Positions 7,745 through 17,780 are shown, counted from the first letter of the stretch. The stretch: DNA of 64,000 nucleotides from PKWO01 sp036561005 (GCA_036561005.1 DATBQE010000172.1:1-64000), one strand, 5' to 3'. Made by a program: numbers and translations. The notes: a model not told the origin generated them from the sequence alone.

Positions 7745-8911
7745 TCAGGCGGCCGGCGCTGCCGGCGGCGACTCTGCGACGCCGAGATCGGCATATATTC
7801 TCTGTATTTCGAGGCGCTCCTCGCGAGCCGCAATCAGGGCAGCGGTACAAGTCGCATCGAGCCGTCCCAGTTCGACTTCATGGTTCAGCTCAGCAATGGC
7901 CTCTTCCTCGCTCCACGCCAATTTGTAGGGCCGGCGATTTGTCAGAGCATCGTAGACGTCGGCAATCGCTATGATGCGGCCCTCAATCGGAATTTCATTA
8001 AAGGTCAGACCTTGGGGGTATCCCGATCCATCGCCACGTTCATGATGGCAGGCCACGACGTTGTGCATGACCCTTGCTGCGGTACTGTTATCCAAACTCA
8101 GGTCGGTGACGATCTTGTCGACAATGCTGACACCGATTTCGACATGGCGCCGCATCACCAGCCATTCCTGCTGATCGAGTTTTCCAGGCTTGAGCAACAC
8201 GTCGTCGGGAATGCCGACTTTACCGATATCATGCAACGGCGCAAACAGAAACAGGTATTCGATGAATTCGTCACTCAACCCAAACCTGTCTGCCACGGCG
8301 CGCGCCATGAGTCGGGAATAATGGGCCATGCGTTCGAGGTGCTGCCCGGTTTCGAGATCCCTGATTCTGGCCAAACCGCTGGCGACATTGACGACGCTGA
8401 TCAAGCCATGCACTGCCTTCATTTGCATCAAGAAAAGCTGGGCAATCAGGTCGGCGAAAATTTCCAGGAATTGCGCCGATTCTACGCTGAACGCGTCCGC
8501 ATACTTCGAATCAAAAAATAGGAATGCCGTTAGTGTGTCGCCATGATAAATCGGCACTGTGAAGCTGGACCGATAACCTCTTTCATTGAGCCATTGGGTA
8601 TGTTTGCTGGCGGCGGGGAACATCCGTGCCATATCGCCGACGATACGACTTTGATGAGTTTTTGCAAGGTGTGCGAGAGACGGCACGTCGATCAAATGCG
8701 CTTCGTGGCGCTGCAGCGGATAATTATCCTGGTTGCTGCTGACGAAAGTCTTGAGCAAATCGGCGGTCGCGTCATATAACGCAATCGCGATCCGATCGAT
8801 AAACGGGTAGCGGTCCCTGATGACTGCATGGATCGTTGCGAGTCGCTCCGACAAGTTGTCAGCCGGCACGCACGTGCCAGTTGACAAGGTGTGGAACCGA
8901 AGACTGTTCAA
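7745..8911 (-). CDS. GAF-like sensor with intact HD-GYP cyclic-di-GMP phosphodiesterase domain
   Basis: The N-terminal half (about residues 15-165) looks like a GAF sensory domain. The C-terminal half is an HD-GYP domain with intact motifs: HDIGKVGIPDDVLLKPGKL near residue 226 and HHERGDGSGYPQGL near residue 292. Catalytic metal ligands are therefore present and hydrolysis of cyclic-di-GMP is expected. The start is set at a TTG (8911) preceded by a perfect GGAGGT four bases upstream. An ATG four codons earlier (8923) and a GTG (8950) are in frame but lack such a site. No membrane segment is evident, so it is probably cytoplasmic. Confidence 0.9.
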   Translation of the reverse strand: MNSLRFHTLSTGTCVPADNLSERLATIHAVIRDRYPFIDRIAIALYDATADLLKTFVSSNQDNYPLQRHEAHLIDVPSLAHLAKTHQSRIVGDMARMFPAASKHTQWLNERGYRSSFTVPIYHGDTLTAFLFFDSKYADAFSVESAQFLEIFADLIAQLFLMQMKAVHGLISVVNVASGLARIRDLETGQHLERMAHYSRLMARAVADRFGLSDEFIEYLFLFAPLHDIGKVGIPDDVLLKPGKLDQQEWLVMRRHVEIGVSIVDKIVTDLSLDNSTAARVMHNVVACHHERGDGSGYPQGLTFNEIPIEGRIIAIADVYDALTNRRPYKLAWSEEEAIAELNHEVELGRLDATCTAALIAAREERLEIQRIYADLGVAESPPAAPAA

Positions 8912-9235
8912 AGTTACCTCCATTGATTGCCGCCGAAAAAGGATCGTCACGATGTTGCGGCCATCTCATGAATATATCTGGCCTCCGGTCAATATAGGCT
9001 CATTCGCGGATACCAAAAACATTCGTCACATCAACAATGCATCTTTTTTGATCTGCATCAACTTCAAGGCGCAAGATGCTTGCGAAGCCAACCAAAAATT
9101 GGGCGCAAGCTATGGAGAATATGAGTACATAAACACCTGGACTTGAAGCAGGCGCAGGAATGACAAACGGATGCCTCTTGAATTCCCTGCCGATAAGGCG
9201 CATCTTGGTAAATATACCCGAATAGGGAGTTCCAA

Positions 9236-10048
9236 ATGCAATCCATCCGCCCTGCAGCCGTTGCAGGCATGTTCTACCCGGGCAACGCAGCAGAATTGGC
9301 GCACGACGTGGACGGCATGTTGTCTGCCGCCTGCGCAGGCGCGCCAAACTTTGTCCCCAAGGCCTTGATCGTGCCGCATGCCGGCTATGTCTACTCCGGC
9401 TCGATTGCCGCCAGCGCCTACTGCCTGCTCAAGCCAATTGCCCACCGAATCGGCCGTGTGGTGCTGCTCGGACCCACACACCGCGTGGCGGTGCGCGGGT
9501 TGGCGCTGCCCGGCGTGACGACTTTTGCCACGCCATTGGGGTCAGTGGCGATTGATGAAGCGGCGGTGCGTCAAATCGCAGGCTTGCCGCAAGTTACAGT
9601 CAATGCGCAGGTGCATGCAGACGAGCATTCTCTGGAAGTGCATTTGCCGTTTTTGCAGCGCTTGTTGCCCCAATTCACCCTGTTGCCACTGGCAGTTGGC
9701 ATGGCCAATGCAGAACAGGTAGCGGAAGTCCTGGAAATCTTGTGGGGTGGAAATGAAACGCTGATCGTTATCAGTTCCGACCTCTCGCATTTCCTGCCCT
9801 ATGGCGCAGCCATGGAAGTTGACGGCGAGACTGCGAAGGCCATACTCGCCCTGCGCCAAACTGTGACGCATGAGCAAGCCTGCGGCGGCACACCAGTCAA
9901 TGGCCTGATCCTGGCAGCACGCCGGCATCATCTGACCCCGCACCTGCTGGACTTGCGCAACTCGGGCGATACAGCCGGCGACAAGGCGCGCGTGGTCGGC
10001 TACGGCGCCTTCGCGTTCACCGAGGACACCGTTCATGAACGAGTCTGA
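9236..10048 (+). CDS. amrB: AmmeMemoRadiSam system protein B (MEMO1 family)
   Basis: The 270-residue protein is a complete MEMO1-family member: RPAAVAGMFYPGNAAEL at the N-terminus, VPHAGYVYSGSIAA near residue 45, LLGPTHRVAVRGLALP near residue 80, and ISSDLSHFLPYG near residue 180. The family shares the fold of class III extradiol dioxygenases, with conserved His and Asp residues near a possible metal site. Its role in bacteria is not established. An AGGGAG site precedes the ATG. The last 14 bases overlap the start of amrA, so translation is coupled. Confidence 0.95.
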   Translation: MQSIRPAAVAGMFYPGNAAELAHDVDGMLSAACAGAPNFVPKALIVPHAGYVYSGSIAASAYCLLKPIAHRIGRVVLLGPTHRVAVRGLALPGVTTFATPLGSVAIDEAAVRQIAGLPQVTVNAQVHADEHSLEVHLPFLQRLLPQFTLLPLAVGMANAEQVAEVLEILWGGNETLIVISSDLSHFLPYGAAMEVDGETAKAILALRQTVTHEQACGGTPVNGLILAARRHHLTPHLLDLRNSGDTAGDKARVVGYGAFAFTEDTVHERV

Positions 10049-10604
10049 GCGCGGGTTGGTGCTTCTGATGCTGGCGCGCGGCGCCATTGCCGAACAATTC
10101 GGCGCGACGCTTACTGCCGCGGTGTCCGCGCCGCATGAAGCGTGGCTCGACGCGCCGGGTGCCACTTTCGTAACACTGATGCGGCACGGCCAGTTGCGTG
10201 GCTGCGTCGGCAGCGTGCATGCACATCGGCCACTGTTGGAAGACGTGCGGACCAATGCCGTAGGCGCGGCGTTTCGCGACTCCCGTTTCGCGCCGCTGCG
10301 GGAAGCTGAATTTCCCGATACGCTGGTTGAAGTGTCACTACTCTCACCGGCGCAGTCTCTGCTGTTCAACAGTGAAAAAGCTGCTACGGCTCAACTGCGC
10401 CCCGGTATGGATGGCGTGATATTCGAATACGGGCACCAGCGCAGCACGTTTCTGCCGCAGGTATGGGAAACGCTGCCCGACGCCACCTTGTTCATGGAGC
10501 AGCTCAAACTCAAGGCCGGCTTGCCCGCAGATTTCTGGTCGCCGGAGGTGAAGCTCTCGGTCTATACCGTGCAGAAATGGAAAGAGGGCGACGCAGGATC
10601 ATGA
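10035..10604 (+). CDS. amrA: AmmeMemoRadiSam system protein A (AMMECR1 family)
   Basis: This 189-residue AMMECR1-domain protein carries the signature RGCVGSVHAHRPLLEDV near residue 55 and the C-terminal block PDGVIFEYGHQRSTFLPQVWE, here as MDGVIFEYGHQRSTFLPQVW. The family is conserved from archaea to humans; its biochemical activity is not established. It overlaps amrB by 14 bases and is followed after 20 bases by amrS, so the three form one operon in the order B-A-S. Confidence 0.94.
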   Translation: MNESERGLVLLMLARGAIAEQFGATLTAAVSAPHEAWLDAPGATFVTLMRHGQLRGCVGSVHAHRPLLEDVRTNAVGAAFRDSRFAPLREAEFPDTLVEVSLLSPAQSLLFNSEKAATAQLRPGMDGVIFEYGHQRSTFLPQVWETLPDATLFMEQLKLKAGLPADFWSPEVKLSVYTVQKWKEGDAGS

Positions 10605-10624
10605 ACAGGTTTCAGGAGTAAAGC

Positions 10625-11719
10625 ATGGACGAAGCAATCCAAATAGACGAACGTCACCCCGCGAAATTCTGGCACACGCTCGACGATGGCCGCATCCAGT
10701 GCGACCTGTGCCCACGCGACTGCAAGCTGCATGAAGGCCAGCGCGGTTCCTGTTTCGTGCGCGGCATGGTCGATGGCAAGATGGTGCTCACTACCTATGG
10801 CCGCAGTTCAGGCTTTTGCATCGATCCGATAGAGAAGAAGCCGCTCAATCATTTCTACCCCGGATCGAGCGTGTTCTCATTCGGCACGGCGGGCTGCAAC
10901 CTGACCTGCAAATTCTGCCAGAACTGGGATATATCCAAGTCGCGCAGCATGGACCGGCTGATGAGCGACGCGTCGCCCGCCGCCATCGCGCAGGCTGCCA
11001 GGGAGCATGGCAGTCTCAGCGTGGCCTTTACCTACAATGACCCGGTGATCTTCCATGAATACGCGCTCGATACGGCCGACGCCTGCCATGCGCTGGGGAT
11101 CAAAACGGTGGCGGTGACCGCAGGTTATGTGCACGCGGCGCCGCGCAGGGAGTTATTCGCCAAGATGGACGCCGCCAATATCGATCTCAAAGGATTCACC
11201 GAACACTTCTACCATAAGATCACCAGCGCGCACTTGCAACCCGTGCTCGACACACTGGTCTATGTGCATCATGAAACCGCTTGCTGGCTGGAAATCACCA
11301 CGCTGCTGATACCCGGCTTGAACGATTCCAACGACGAGATCGGCCAGTTATCGGCCTGGATCGCCGGGGAGTTGGGGCCGGACGTGCCGCTCCACTTCAG
11401 TGCCTTCCATCCGGACTGGAAGATGCCGGACGTACCGCCTACGCCGCCGGCCACGCTCACACGCGCGAGGAAGATTGCACAGGACGCGGGCCTGCATTAT
11501 GTCTATACCGGCAATGTGCACGATACTGCCGGTGGTACCACCCACTGCCCGTATTGCCGGCACGCAGTCATCGTGCGCGACTGGTACGACATCCGGCACT
11601 ACGACTTGACGCCTCAAGGCGTTTGCCCGCAATGCGGCGGCAGCATCGCGGGCTGCTTCGGCGTCTACAACAAGCCATTTGGAACGAGGCGCATCCCGAT
11701 CAGTGTCACAGGTTTCTAA
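10625..11719 (+). CDS. amrS: AmmeMemoRadiSam system radical SAM enzyme
   Basis: This 364-residue enzyme resembles pyruvate-formate-lyase activases. The iron-sulfur cluster motif is CNLTCKFCQNWD with Cys 91, 95 and 98 (CxxxCxxC). An N-terminal cysteine block, CDLCPRDCKLHEGQRGSC, precedes it. A C-terminal zinc-ribbon-like pair (CPYC and CPQC near residues 305-345) follows, so extra metal binding is likely. The enzyme should cleave S-adenosylmethionine to generate a radical on an unknown substrate, perhaps AmrA or AmrB themselves. AGGAG lies just upstream of the ATG. Confidence 0.95.
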   Translation: MDEAIQIDERHPAKFWHTLDDGRIQCDLCPRDCKLHEGQRGSCFVRGMVDGKMVLTTYGRSSGFCIDPIEKKPLNHFYPGSSVFSFGTAGCNLTCKFCQNWDISKSRSMDRLMSDASPAAIAQAAREHGSLSVAFTYNDPVIFHEYALDTADACHALGIKTVAVTAGYVHAAPRRELFAKMDAANIDLKGFTEHFYHKITSAHLQPVLDTLVYVHHETACWLEITTLLIPGLNDSNDEIGQLSAWIAGELGPDVPLHFSAFHPDWKMPDVPPTPPATLTRARKIAQDAGLHYVYTGNVHDTAGGTTHCPYCRHAVIVRDWYDIRHYDLTPQGVCPQCGGSIAGCFGVYNKPFGTRRIPISVTGF

Positions 11720-11900
11720 TGCCGTGTTGGTTGATCTCTCGGCTACCCCAGCTGCATCATTCGACACCCAGTTCCGCGGCCGGTAGCAGCACAGGGGCAC
11801 CTGCTCGGTGCTTCTCGTGAGACTATGTTGGTTTGCGTTCGGCGTGCAGTACTTTCTGGCGCTCATAGGCATAGAAAAAACCAGCCAAAGTGAAAATTTG

Positions 11901-12443
11901 ATGCCAGGTACTCCCCTCTACCAAACCATCCTCGGCAAGGATTGGGGCACCCTGCCGGCTCCCATCAAAGCCATGCATAGCTGCGAAGAGCAGCTGGAAG
12001 CAAAAGGCTTCGCCGTCATCGAGCGCGGCAGTGGATTGCTGCCTTGGCTTACCGCAAAAATTTTCGGATTCCCCGCTGCGGGCACGAACGTTCCGGTCGG
12101 CGTCACCTTCCGCAACGAACGCGGCGGAGAGCTTTGGACAAGGAAATTCGGCAACAAGTCCTTTTCGAGTTTCCAATCGCAAGGCATGGGAAGCTCGAAG
12201 GGTTTGCTTTGTGAGCGATTCGGACCACTCGTTTTTGGCCTGGCCCTGTTCCTGCGGGAAGGCCGCCTGAATCTCGAAGTCCGGCGCTGGCGTTTCTTCG
12301 GATTGCCCTTGCCGCTCGTTCTCGCTCCGAGCGGCGACTCCTACGAGCATGTGGAAGATGGAAAATTCTGTTTCCATGTCGAAATCAGACACCCGCTGGT
12401 CGGTTTGATCGTGCGTTATCGCGGCTGGCTGCTTATTTGCTAG
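11901..12443 (+). CDS. DUF4166 domain protein
   Basis: The 180 residues match the DUF4166 pattern: a start such as PLYQTILGKDWGTLPAPIKAMH, then GVTFRNERGGELWTRKFGNKSF and the C-terminal HVEIRHPLVGLIVRYRGWL. Function is unknown; in other genomes the domain also occurs fused to saccharopine-dehydrogenase-like proteins. The ATG at 11901 gives the usual family N-terminus. A GTG at 11808 would add 31 atypical residues, and neither start has a convincing binding site. The gene lies between the AmmeMemoRadiSam operon and the DUF748 gene on the same strand. Confidence 0.8.
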   Translation: MPGTPLYQTILGKDWGTLPAPIKAMHSCEEQLEAKGFAVIERGSGLLPWLTAKIFGFPAAGTNVPVGVTFRNERGGELWTRKFGNKSFSSFQSQGMGSSKGLLCERFGPLVFGLALFLREGRLNLEVRRWRFFGLPLPLVLAPSGDSYEHVEDGKFCFHVEIRHPLVGLIVRYRGWLLIC

Positions 12444-12513
12444 CTACCTGCAACGCCTTGGAGTATCGTGAGAAAATAAACAACTTGCTCAGCTGACGCG
12501 CGTCCAAAAAACC

Positions 12514-15500
12514 ATGACAAATTCCCAGCGCCTGCATCGCATCCTCGGTAGCCGTATCTTGCGCAACACCGGCATTATTCTGCTGGCTTTGTTTGTGCTC
12601 TACACCGTATTCGGCTTCTTCATCCTGCCACGCATCATACAGTCGCAGGCAAGGGAATTTGCATTGCAGAAGCTGCACCGCACGCTCAGCATCGAAAAGG
12701 TCGAGTTCAATCCCTTCACACTGCTGGCTTCGATTCATGGTTTGAAACTGATGGAGGCGCACGACAGCGGAGAATTTGCGTCCTTTGAGTCTTTGACTGT
12801 CAAAGTATCGGCAAAGTCGATATTTCACCTTGCGCCCGTCGTGCAGGAAGTGCTGCTGAGCAAGCCCAGCGTCCATGTGATACGCCTTGATGCTCACCAC
12901 TACAATTTCGACGAATTGGTCGCCGATCTTGCCGGGCCGCCCACACCGCCGAAACCGGACCAGCAACCGGTGCGTTTTTCAGTTTACAACATACAAATCG
13001 AAGGCGGCCGGTTTGAGTTCGACGACAAGCCCAAGGGCGCAGTCCATGTGGTAAGCGACTTCAAGCTCGGCGTGCCCTTCGTGTCGTCGTTTGAATCCGA
13101 AGAGGAAGTTTTTGTCGAACCTTTGCTGCACGCGAAGATTAACGGCGCCCCTTTGCACCTGGCCGGCAAGGCCAGGCCCTATGCCGAACCCAGAGAGGCA
13201 GTGTTGGACTTGGACCTGGACGATGTCGATGTAACACACTACCTCGAATATCTCCCGTTCGAGCCGCAATTCAAAGTGCCAAGCGCACAATTGACGATGC
13301 ATGTCAGCGCCAACTTCCGCCAGGCCAAGGGCCGCGCACCTGCCTTGCTGCTAAGCGGCGGCGCGGCCTTGAAATCGCTGCAATTGACCGAGATGAACGG
13401 CAAGCCGGTGTTGAGCCTGCCCTTGCTTGAGGTGAAACTGGGCAAGTCGGACGTATTCGATCAGCAATTCAATATTGCCGGTATCACGCTCGACGGATTG
13501 ACTGCCGACCTGGCGCAGGAGCGTGACGGCAGGCTTAACCTGCAGCGTCTGTTCGACGCCGGCAAGACCGCAGGCAAGACGCCCGAACAAGCCCAGGAAA
13601 TCAAACCTGCGGCGCAAGGCGCACCCGCACGATCGACAAACGAAACGCCCGCCTCTCACACCACGCTGCAACTGACGATCGATCAGATCGATATAAAAAA
13701 TGCCGGCTTGCATTACGTCGACGGCGGCAAGGCAATGCAGGCAGATGTGCAGAAATTCGCCCTTGGCGTGCACGGCACGAAATTCGATCTCGGCAAACGC
13801 ACGGTCAGCGTTGCGGAAATCGGCTCGACGGGTGCCGACATTCTCTACGGCATTGGCCAGCATGCCACGGCACCGATTACTGCCGCCCCCGGCGACATGA
13901 AAGCAACCGTCACCACGGAACAAAATCAGCCACCGTTTCTGTTCACGGTCGACAAAATCGGATTGGATAATTGGACTGCCCGGGTCGACGACCGTAGCCA
14001 TCAACAAGCTGTCACGACAACGCTGGGGCCGCTCAGCCTCAAGGTGCAGAATTTTTCGACCGCGCGCGCGGCGCTCGCAGATCTGGATTTGAAAGCGGCC
14101 ATCAACAAGAGCGGGCAATTGGTAATCGGCGGCAAATTCGGCCTCAGTCCCGCACATATGGATTTGACGCTCGACGCAAAGTCAGTTGATCTGCTCGGCG
14201 TGCAGCCCTACATCACCGATCAGGTCAATCTACTGCTGACGAGTGCAAATCTTACCGCCAAGGGTGGATTGAAACTTGATCGCGCCGAAGGCACGGTCAG
14301 CAATGCGTGGAACGGCGGCTTCAAGGGCAGTGTTCTGCTCGGGAACCTGGCAACGGTGGACAAGATCAGCGGCGACGAATTCCTGCGCTGGAAATCGCTC
14401 TCGCTCGACGGTGTCGATGTCAAGCTTGCACCGTTCGCTCTGGCGATCGATCAAGTAACGTTAAGCGATTTTTTCTCGCGCATCATCATCGATCCAAAAG
14501 GACATTTCAACTTGCAGGACATCGTGCGTACCAGCCCCGACGACAAAAAGAGTCTGACGTCTGCCACGCCGACGCAAAAGGCTGCACCGACGCCGCCGCC
14601 ACCAGCGCCTCCCGCCACACCGCCGCCGCCGATCAAGATCGGCAAGCTCATCCTGCAAGGCGGCAAGGTGCGCTATACGGATAATCTGATCACGCCGCAC
14701 TACACCGCAAACCTGATGGATCTCGGCGGTAAAATTGGCGGCTTGTCGTCCGACCCGGCAAGCCGGGCCAGCGTCGATCTGCATGGCACAGTCAACGACG
14801 CGCCACTGACAATCGCCGGTGCCGTGAACCCGCTGAAAGGGGACCTGTCGCTCGATATCCAGGCCAAGGTCACCGGCATGGAACTGGCGCCGCTATCGCC
14901 TTATTCGGGCCGTTACGTCGGCTACGGCATCGAGGAAGGCAAGCTCTCGTTCGAAGTCGCATACAAGGTGGAGCAACGCAAACTGACCGCACAAAATCGC
15001 CTGATCCTCGACCAATTGACCTTCGGCGCCAAGGTCGACAGCCCGCTGGCAACGAAACTACCTGTGCAGTTTGCAGTCTCCCTGCTGCGCGACCGCAATG
15101 GCGTGATCGACGTCAACCTGCCGATCGGAGGTTCGCTCGACGATCCTGACTTCTCGGTCGGCGGCATCATCGTCAAGGTGATATTCAATGTCATTGAAAA
15201 AGCCGTCACTGCACCCTTCGCCATGCTCGGCTCGCTGTTCGGCGGTGGCGAAGAAATGTCGACCATGGCTTTCGATCCGGGGAGCTACACGATAACGCAC
15301 GACAGCGAAGGCAAATTGACGTCACTGTCCAAGGCCTTGACGGAACGACCTGCCTTGAAACTGGAAATGACCGGCTGGGCCGACCCGGACAGCGACCGCC
15401 CCGCCCTCAAACGCGTGGCGCTCGACGCCAAGGTGCGCGCGCTCAAAGTGAAGGATCTTGCGGCGCGTAACATACCGAATGACGATCAGGTCGTCGTGAC

Positions 15501-15816
15501 GGCGCAGGACTATCCTGCACTTTTGAAGCGCGCCTATCAGGCCGAGAAATTCACCAAGCCGCGCAACGCCATCGGCATTGCAAAGGATTTGAGCGTGCCG
15601 GAAATGGAAAAACTGATGCTGGACAATACGACCATTGCGGACGACGATCTGCTCAATCTCGGCAGCCAGCGCGCGCAAGCGGTCAAGGATTGGTTGCTGG
15701 AGAATGGCAAAATTCCGGGCGAACGGCTTTTCATCGTGGCATCCAAGTCCGGGCCGCCAACGGCAAAGGAAGGGAAGAATGTAGCACCCGGCCGTGTCGA
15801 TCTCGGACTTCGTTAA
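12514..15816 (+). CDS. giant DUF748/AsmA-like envelope protein
   Basis: The 1100-residue protein has an N-terminal membrane anchor (about residues 18-42, NTGIILLALFVLYTVFGFF). A long periplasmic region rich in beta strands follows, with DUF748-type blocks such as LSIEKVEFNPFTL and VDLLGVQPYI. A Pro-rich linker, TPPPPAPPATPPPPI, sits near residue 690. The C-terminal part (about 940-1100) contains an OmpA-like QAVKDWLLENGKIPGERL motif. AsmA-like proteins are linked to outer-membrane assembly and phospholipid transport, so an envelope role is likely but unproven. It is convergent with the LplT-PlsC gene across 77 bases. Confidence 0.88.
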   Translation: MTNSQRLHRILGSRILRNTGIILLALFVLYTVFGFFILPRIIQSQAREFALQKLHRTLSIEKVEFNPFTLLASIHGLKLMEAHDSGEFASFESLTVKVSAKSIFHLAPVVQEVLLSKPSVHVIRLDAHHYNFDELVADLAGPPTPPKPDQQPVRFSVYNIQIEGGRFEFDDKPKGAVHVVSDFKLGVPFVSSFESEEEVFVEPLLHAKINGAPLHLAGKARPYAEPREAVLDLDLDDVDVTHYLEYLPFEPQFKVPSAQLTMHVSANFRQAKGRAPALLLSGGAALKSLQLTEMNGKPVLSLPLLEVKLGKSDVFDQQFNIAGITLDGLTADLAQERDGRLNLQRLFDAGKTAGKTPEQAQEIKPAAQGAPARSTNETPASHTTLQLTIDQIDIKNAGLHYVDGGKAMQADVQKFALGVHGTKFDLGKRTVSVAEIGSTGADILYGIGQHATAPITAAPGDMKATVTTEQNQPPFLFTVDKIGLDNWTARVDDRSHQQAVTTTLGPLSLKVQNFSTARAALADLDLKAAINKSGQLVIGGKFGLSPAHMDLTLDAKSVDLLGVQPYITDQVNLLLTSANLTAKGGLKLDRAEGTVSNAWNGGFKGSVLLGNLATVDKISGDEFLRWKSLSLDGVDVKLAPFALAIDQVTLSDFFSRIIIDPKGHFNLQDIVRTSPDDKKSLTSATPTQKAAPTPPPPAPPATPPPPIKIGKLILQGGKVRYTDNLITPHYTANLMDLGGKIGGLSSDPASRASVDLHGTVNDAPLTIAGAVNPLKGDLSLDIQAKVTGMELAPLSPYSGRYVGYGIEEGKLSFEVAYKVEQRKLTAQNRLILDQLTFGAKVDSPLATKLPVQFAVSLLRDRNGVIDVNLPIGGSLDDPDFSVGGIIVKVIFNVIEKAVTAPFAMLGSLFGGGEEMSTMAFDPGSYTITHDSEGKLTSLSKALTERPALKLEMTGWADPDSDRPALKRVALDAKVRALKVKDLAARNIPNDDQVVVTAQDYPALLKRAYQAEKFTKPRNAIGIAKDLSVPEMEKLMLDNTTIADDDLLNLGSQRAQAVKDWLLENGKIPGERLFIVASKSGPPTAKEGKNVAPGRVDLGLR

Positions 15817-15893
15817 AGCCTGGATGTAATCCAAGCGAGGTTTTGACTTACCGATCGGAGGCGACCGCCAGAACGGCGGCCACCGCGCGGCCC

Positions 15894-17780
15894 CTACCTC
15901 CAGTCACCTCGCAAGGCCAGCACTTTTTCCTGCAGCAATTCAGGCGTCACATCGGCAGGCACCAGCGCCTCGCCTACTGCCAACGACAATTTCGACCATG
16001 GCCCGCGGCGGAACGAACGACCGAATGGATTGCCCTCGCCGCGCGTCAACAGGCTACCCCAGAGGCCGCGCAGGGCCATCGGGATAACCGGCACGGGCGA
16101 GCGGTCGATAATCTTCTTGATGCCGCCCTTGAACTCATTCATCTCGCCGGTCTTGGTCAGGCGGCCTTCGGGGAAGATACAGACCAGATCGCCCTCCGCC
16201 AGGGCCTTGGCAATCTCATCGTAAGCGCGCTCCATCATGACGGGGTCTTCCTTGGCCGGCGCGATGGGAATTGTTTTCGCGCTCCTGAATAGCCATGACA
16301 TGACCGGAATGTTGAAGATGCGGTGATCCATGACAAAGCGAATCGGACGCGGGCTGCACGCCACGATGACCAGGGCGTCGACATAGCTGACGTGATTGCA
16401 AACCAGCACAGCTGCGCCTTCTTGCGGTATGCGGTCGGTATCGATGCCGCGCACGCTGTGTATCGTGTGTATCAGAACCCAGGCCAGGAAACGCAACAGG
16501 AATTCAGGCACCAGCGAGAAGATATAGATCGCCACCAGCGCATTCAAGGCTGCCGTGATCAGAAACAGTTGCGGCACCGTCGCGCCGAGGTTCAACAAAA
16601 TCATGGCCATGATAGAGGCAATCACCATGAACAGCGCGTTGAGGATGTTCATGCCTGCAATCGTGCGCGAGATGTGAGCCGGATCGCAGCGCGTCTGGAT
16701 CAGGGCAAACAAGGGGACGACATAAAACCCGCCAAATACGCCGATCATGGTGCAGTCGAACAGGACGTGCCAACTACCGTGCTGTGCGAGAAAGCCTTCG
16801 ATGCCAACCGTCTGCGTGTTGACGTAAGACACTGCTGCAAAATAGAGATCGGCGCCGAAAATACTCAATCCGATCGAGCCAAGCGGCACTAGCCCAATTT
16901 CGATCTTGTGACCCGAAAGCTTCTCGCACAGGAGTGAGCCCGCACCGATGCCGACCGAGAAGATCGCCAGCAACAGCACGAATACGTTGTGATCGCCATG
17001 CAGGTAAGCCTTGGCAAATTCGGGGAATTGGGCCAGCATGATGGCGCCATAAAACCAGAACCATGAATTGCCGAGCAACGAAAGAAAAACAGGACGGTTC
17101 TTGCTTGAAAAACTCAGATTGCGGACAGATTCCGAAAAGACGTTCCAGTTGACCTTGAGTTTGGCATCTGCGGCAGGCGAAGGTGGAATGAACTGGCTGG
17201 CACCCCAGCCGATCAGGGCAAAAAGGAGCGTGGCGCCGGCTACCAGTTCCACACCCCATCCCGGCAACTCGACGAGCACGACGCCGAGCACTTCGCCAAG
17301 CACGATGCCCACGAAGGTGCCGGCTTCGATCACGGCGTTACCGCCGACGAGTTCGTCTTTCTTCAAGTGCTGCGGCAGGTAGGCATATTTGACCGGGCCG
17401 AAGACCGTGGAGTGAATGCCCATGCCGACAACTGCCGCGATCAACAACCACAACTGATGGGTAAACCAGCCTACGCCTGCGATCGACATGATCACGATTT
17501 CCAGCACTTTCACCGCGCGCGCCATGCGCGCCTTGTCGAACTTGTCGGCCAGTTGGCCCGAAGTCGCAGAGAAAAACACGAAAGGCAGAATGAACAGGCC
17601 GGGAATCATGTTGTTCAGGGTGCCTGCAGGCAGGGTAGTCCAGCTTGCTGCGTCAAAAGTCAGCGCTGTGATCAGGGCAGTCTTGAACACATTGTCGTTG
17701 AAAGCACCAAAAAATTGGGTCCAGAAGAATGGCCCGAAGCGACGCTGCTTGAGCAAGCTGAATTGATTGGATTGGCTCAT
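15894..17780 (-). CDS. LplT-type transporter fused to PlsC acyltransferase
   Basis: Residues 1-410 are a 12-helix major facilitator resembling the lysophospholipid flippase LplT (SLLKQRRFGPFFWTQFFGAF, then helices). Residues from about 430 are a PlsC-type glycerophospholipid acyltransferase with the HX4D motif CNHVSYVDALV and the FPEGRLTKTG substrate block. This matches the transporter and acyltransferase parts of lysophospholipid recycling, without the acyl-ACP synthetase domain seen in some three-part fusions. It probably flips and reacylates lysophospholipids at the inner membrane. The ATG at 17780 (MSQSNQFSLL) is preferred to an in-frame TTG at 17789. Confidence 0.9.
   Translation of the reverse strand: MSQSNQFSLLKQRRFGPFFWTQFFGAFNDNVFKTALITALTFDAASWTTLPAGTLNNMIPGLFILPFVFFSATSGQLADKFDKARMARAVKVLEIVIMSIAGVGWFTHQLWLLIAAVVGMGIHSTVFGPVKYAYLPQHLKKDELVGGNAVIEAGTFVGIVLGEVLGVVLVELPGWGVELVAGATLLFALIGWGASQFIPPSPAADAKLKVNWNVFSESVRNLSFSSKNRPVFLSLLGNSWFWFYGAIMLAQFPEFAKAYLHGDHNVFVLLLAIFSVGIGAGSLLCEKLSGHKIEIGLVPLGSIGLSIFGADLYFAAVSYVNTQTVGIEGFLAQHGSWHVLFDCTMIGVFGGFYVVPLFALIQTRCDPAHISRTIAGMNILNALFMVIASIMAMILLNLGATVPQLFLITAALNALVAIYIFSLVPEFLLRFLAWVLIHTIHSVRGIDTDRIPQEGAAVLVCNHVSYVDALVIVACSPRPIRFVMDHRIFNIPVMSWLFRSAKTIPIAPAKEDPVMMERAYDEIAKALAEGDLVCIFPEGRLTKTGEMNEFKGGIKKIIDRSPVPVIPMALRGLWGSLLTRGEGNPFGRSFRRGPWSKLSLAVGEALVPADVTPELLQEKVLALRGDWR

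Noticed and set aside
13351..14157. 268-residue minus-strand ORF inside the DUF748 gene
   Set aside because: Antisense shadow of a strong coding frame; its composition is Arg-rich and it shows no family.
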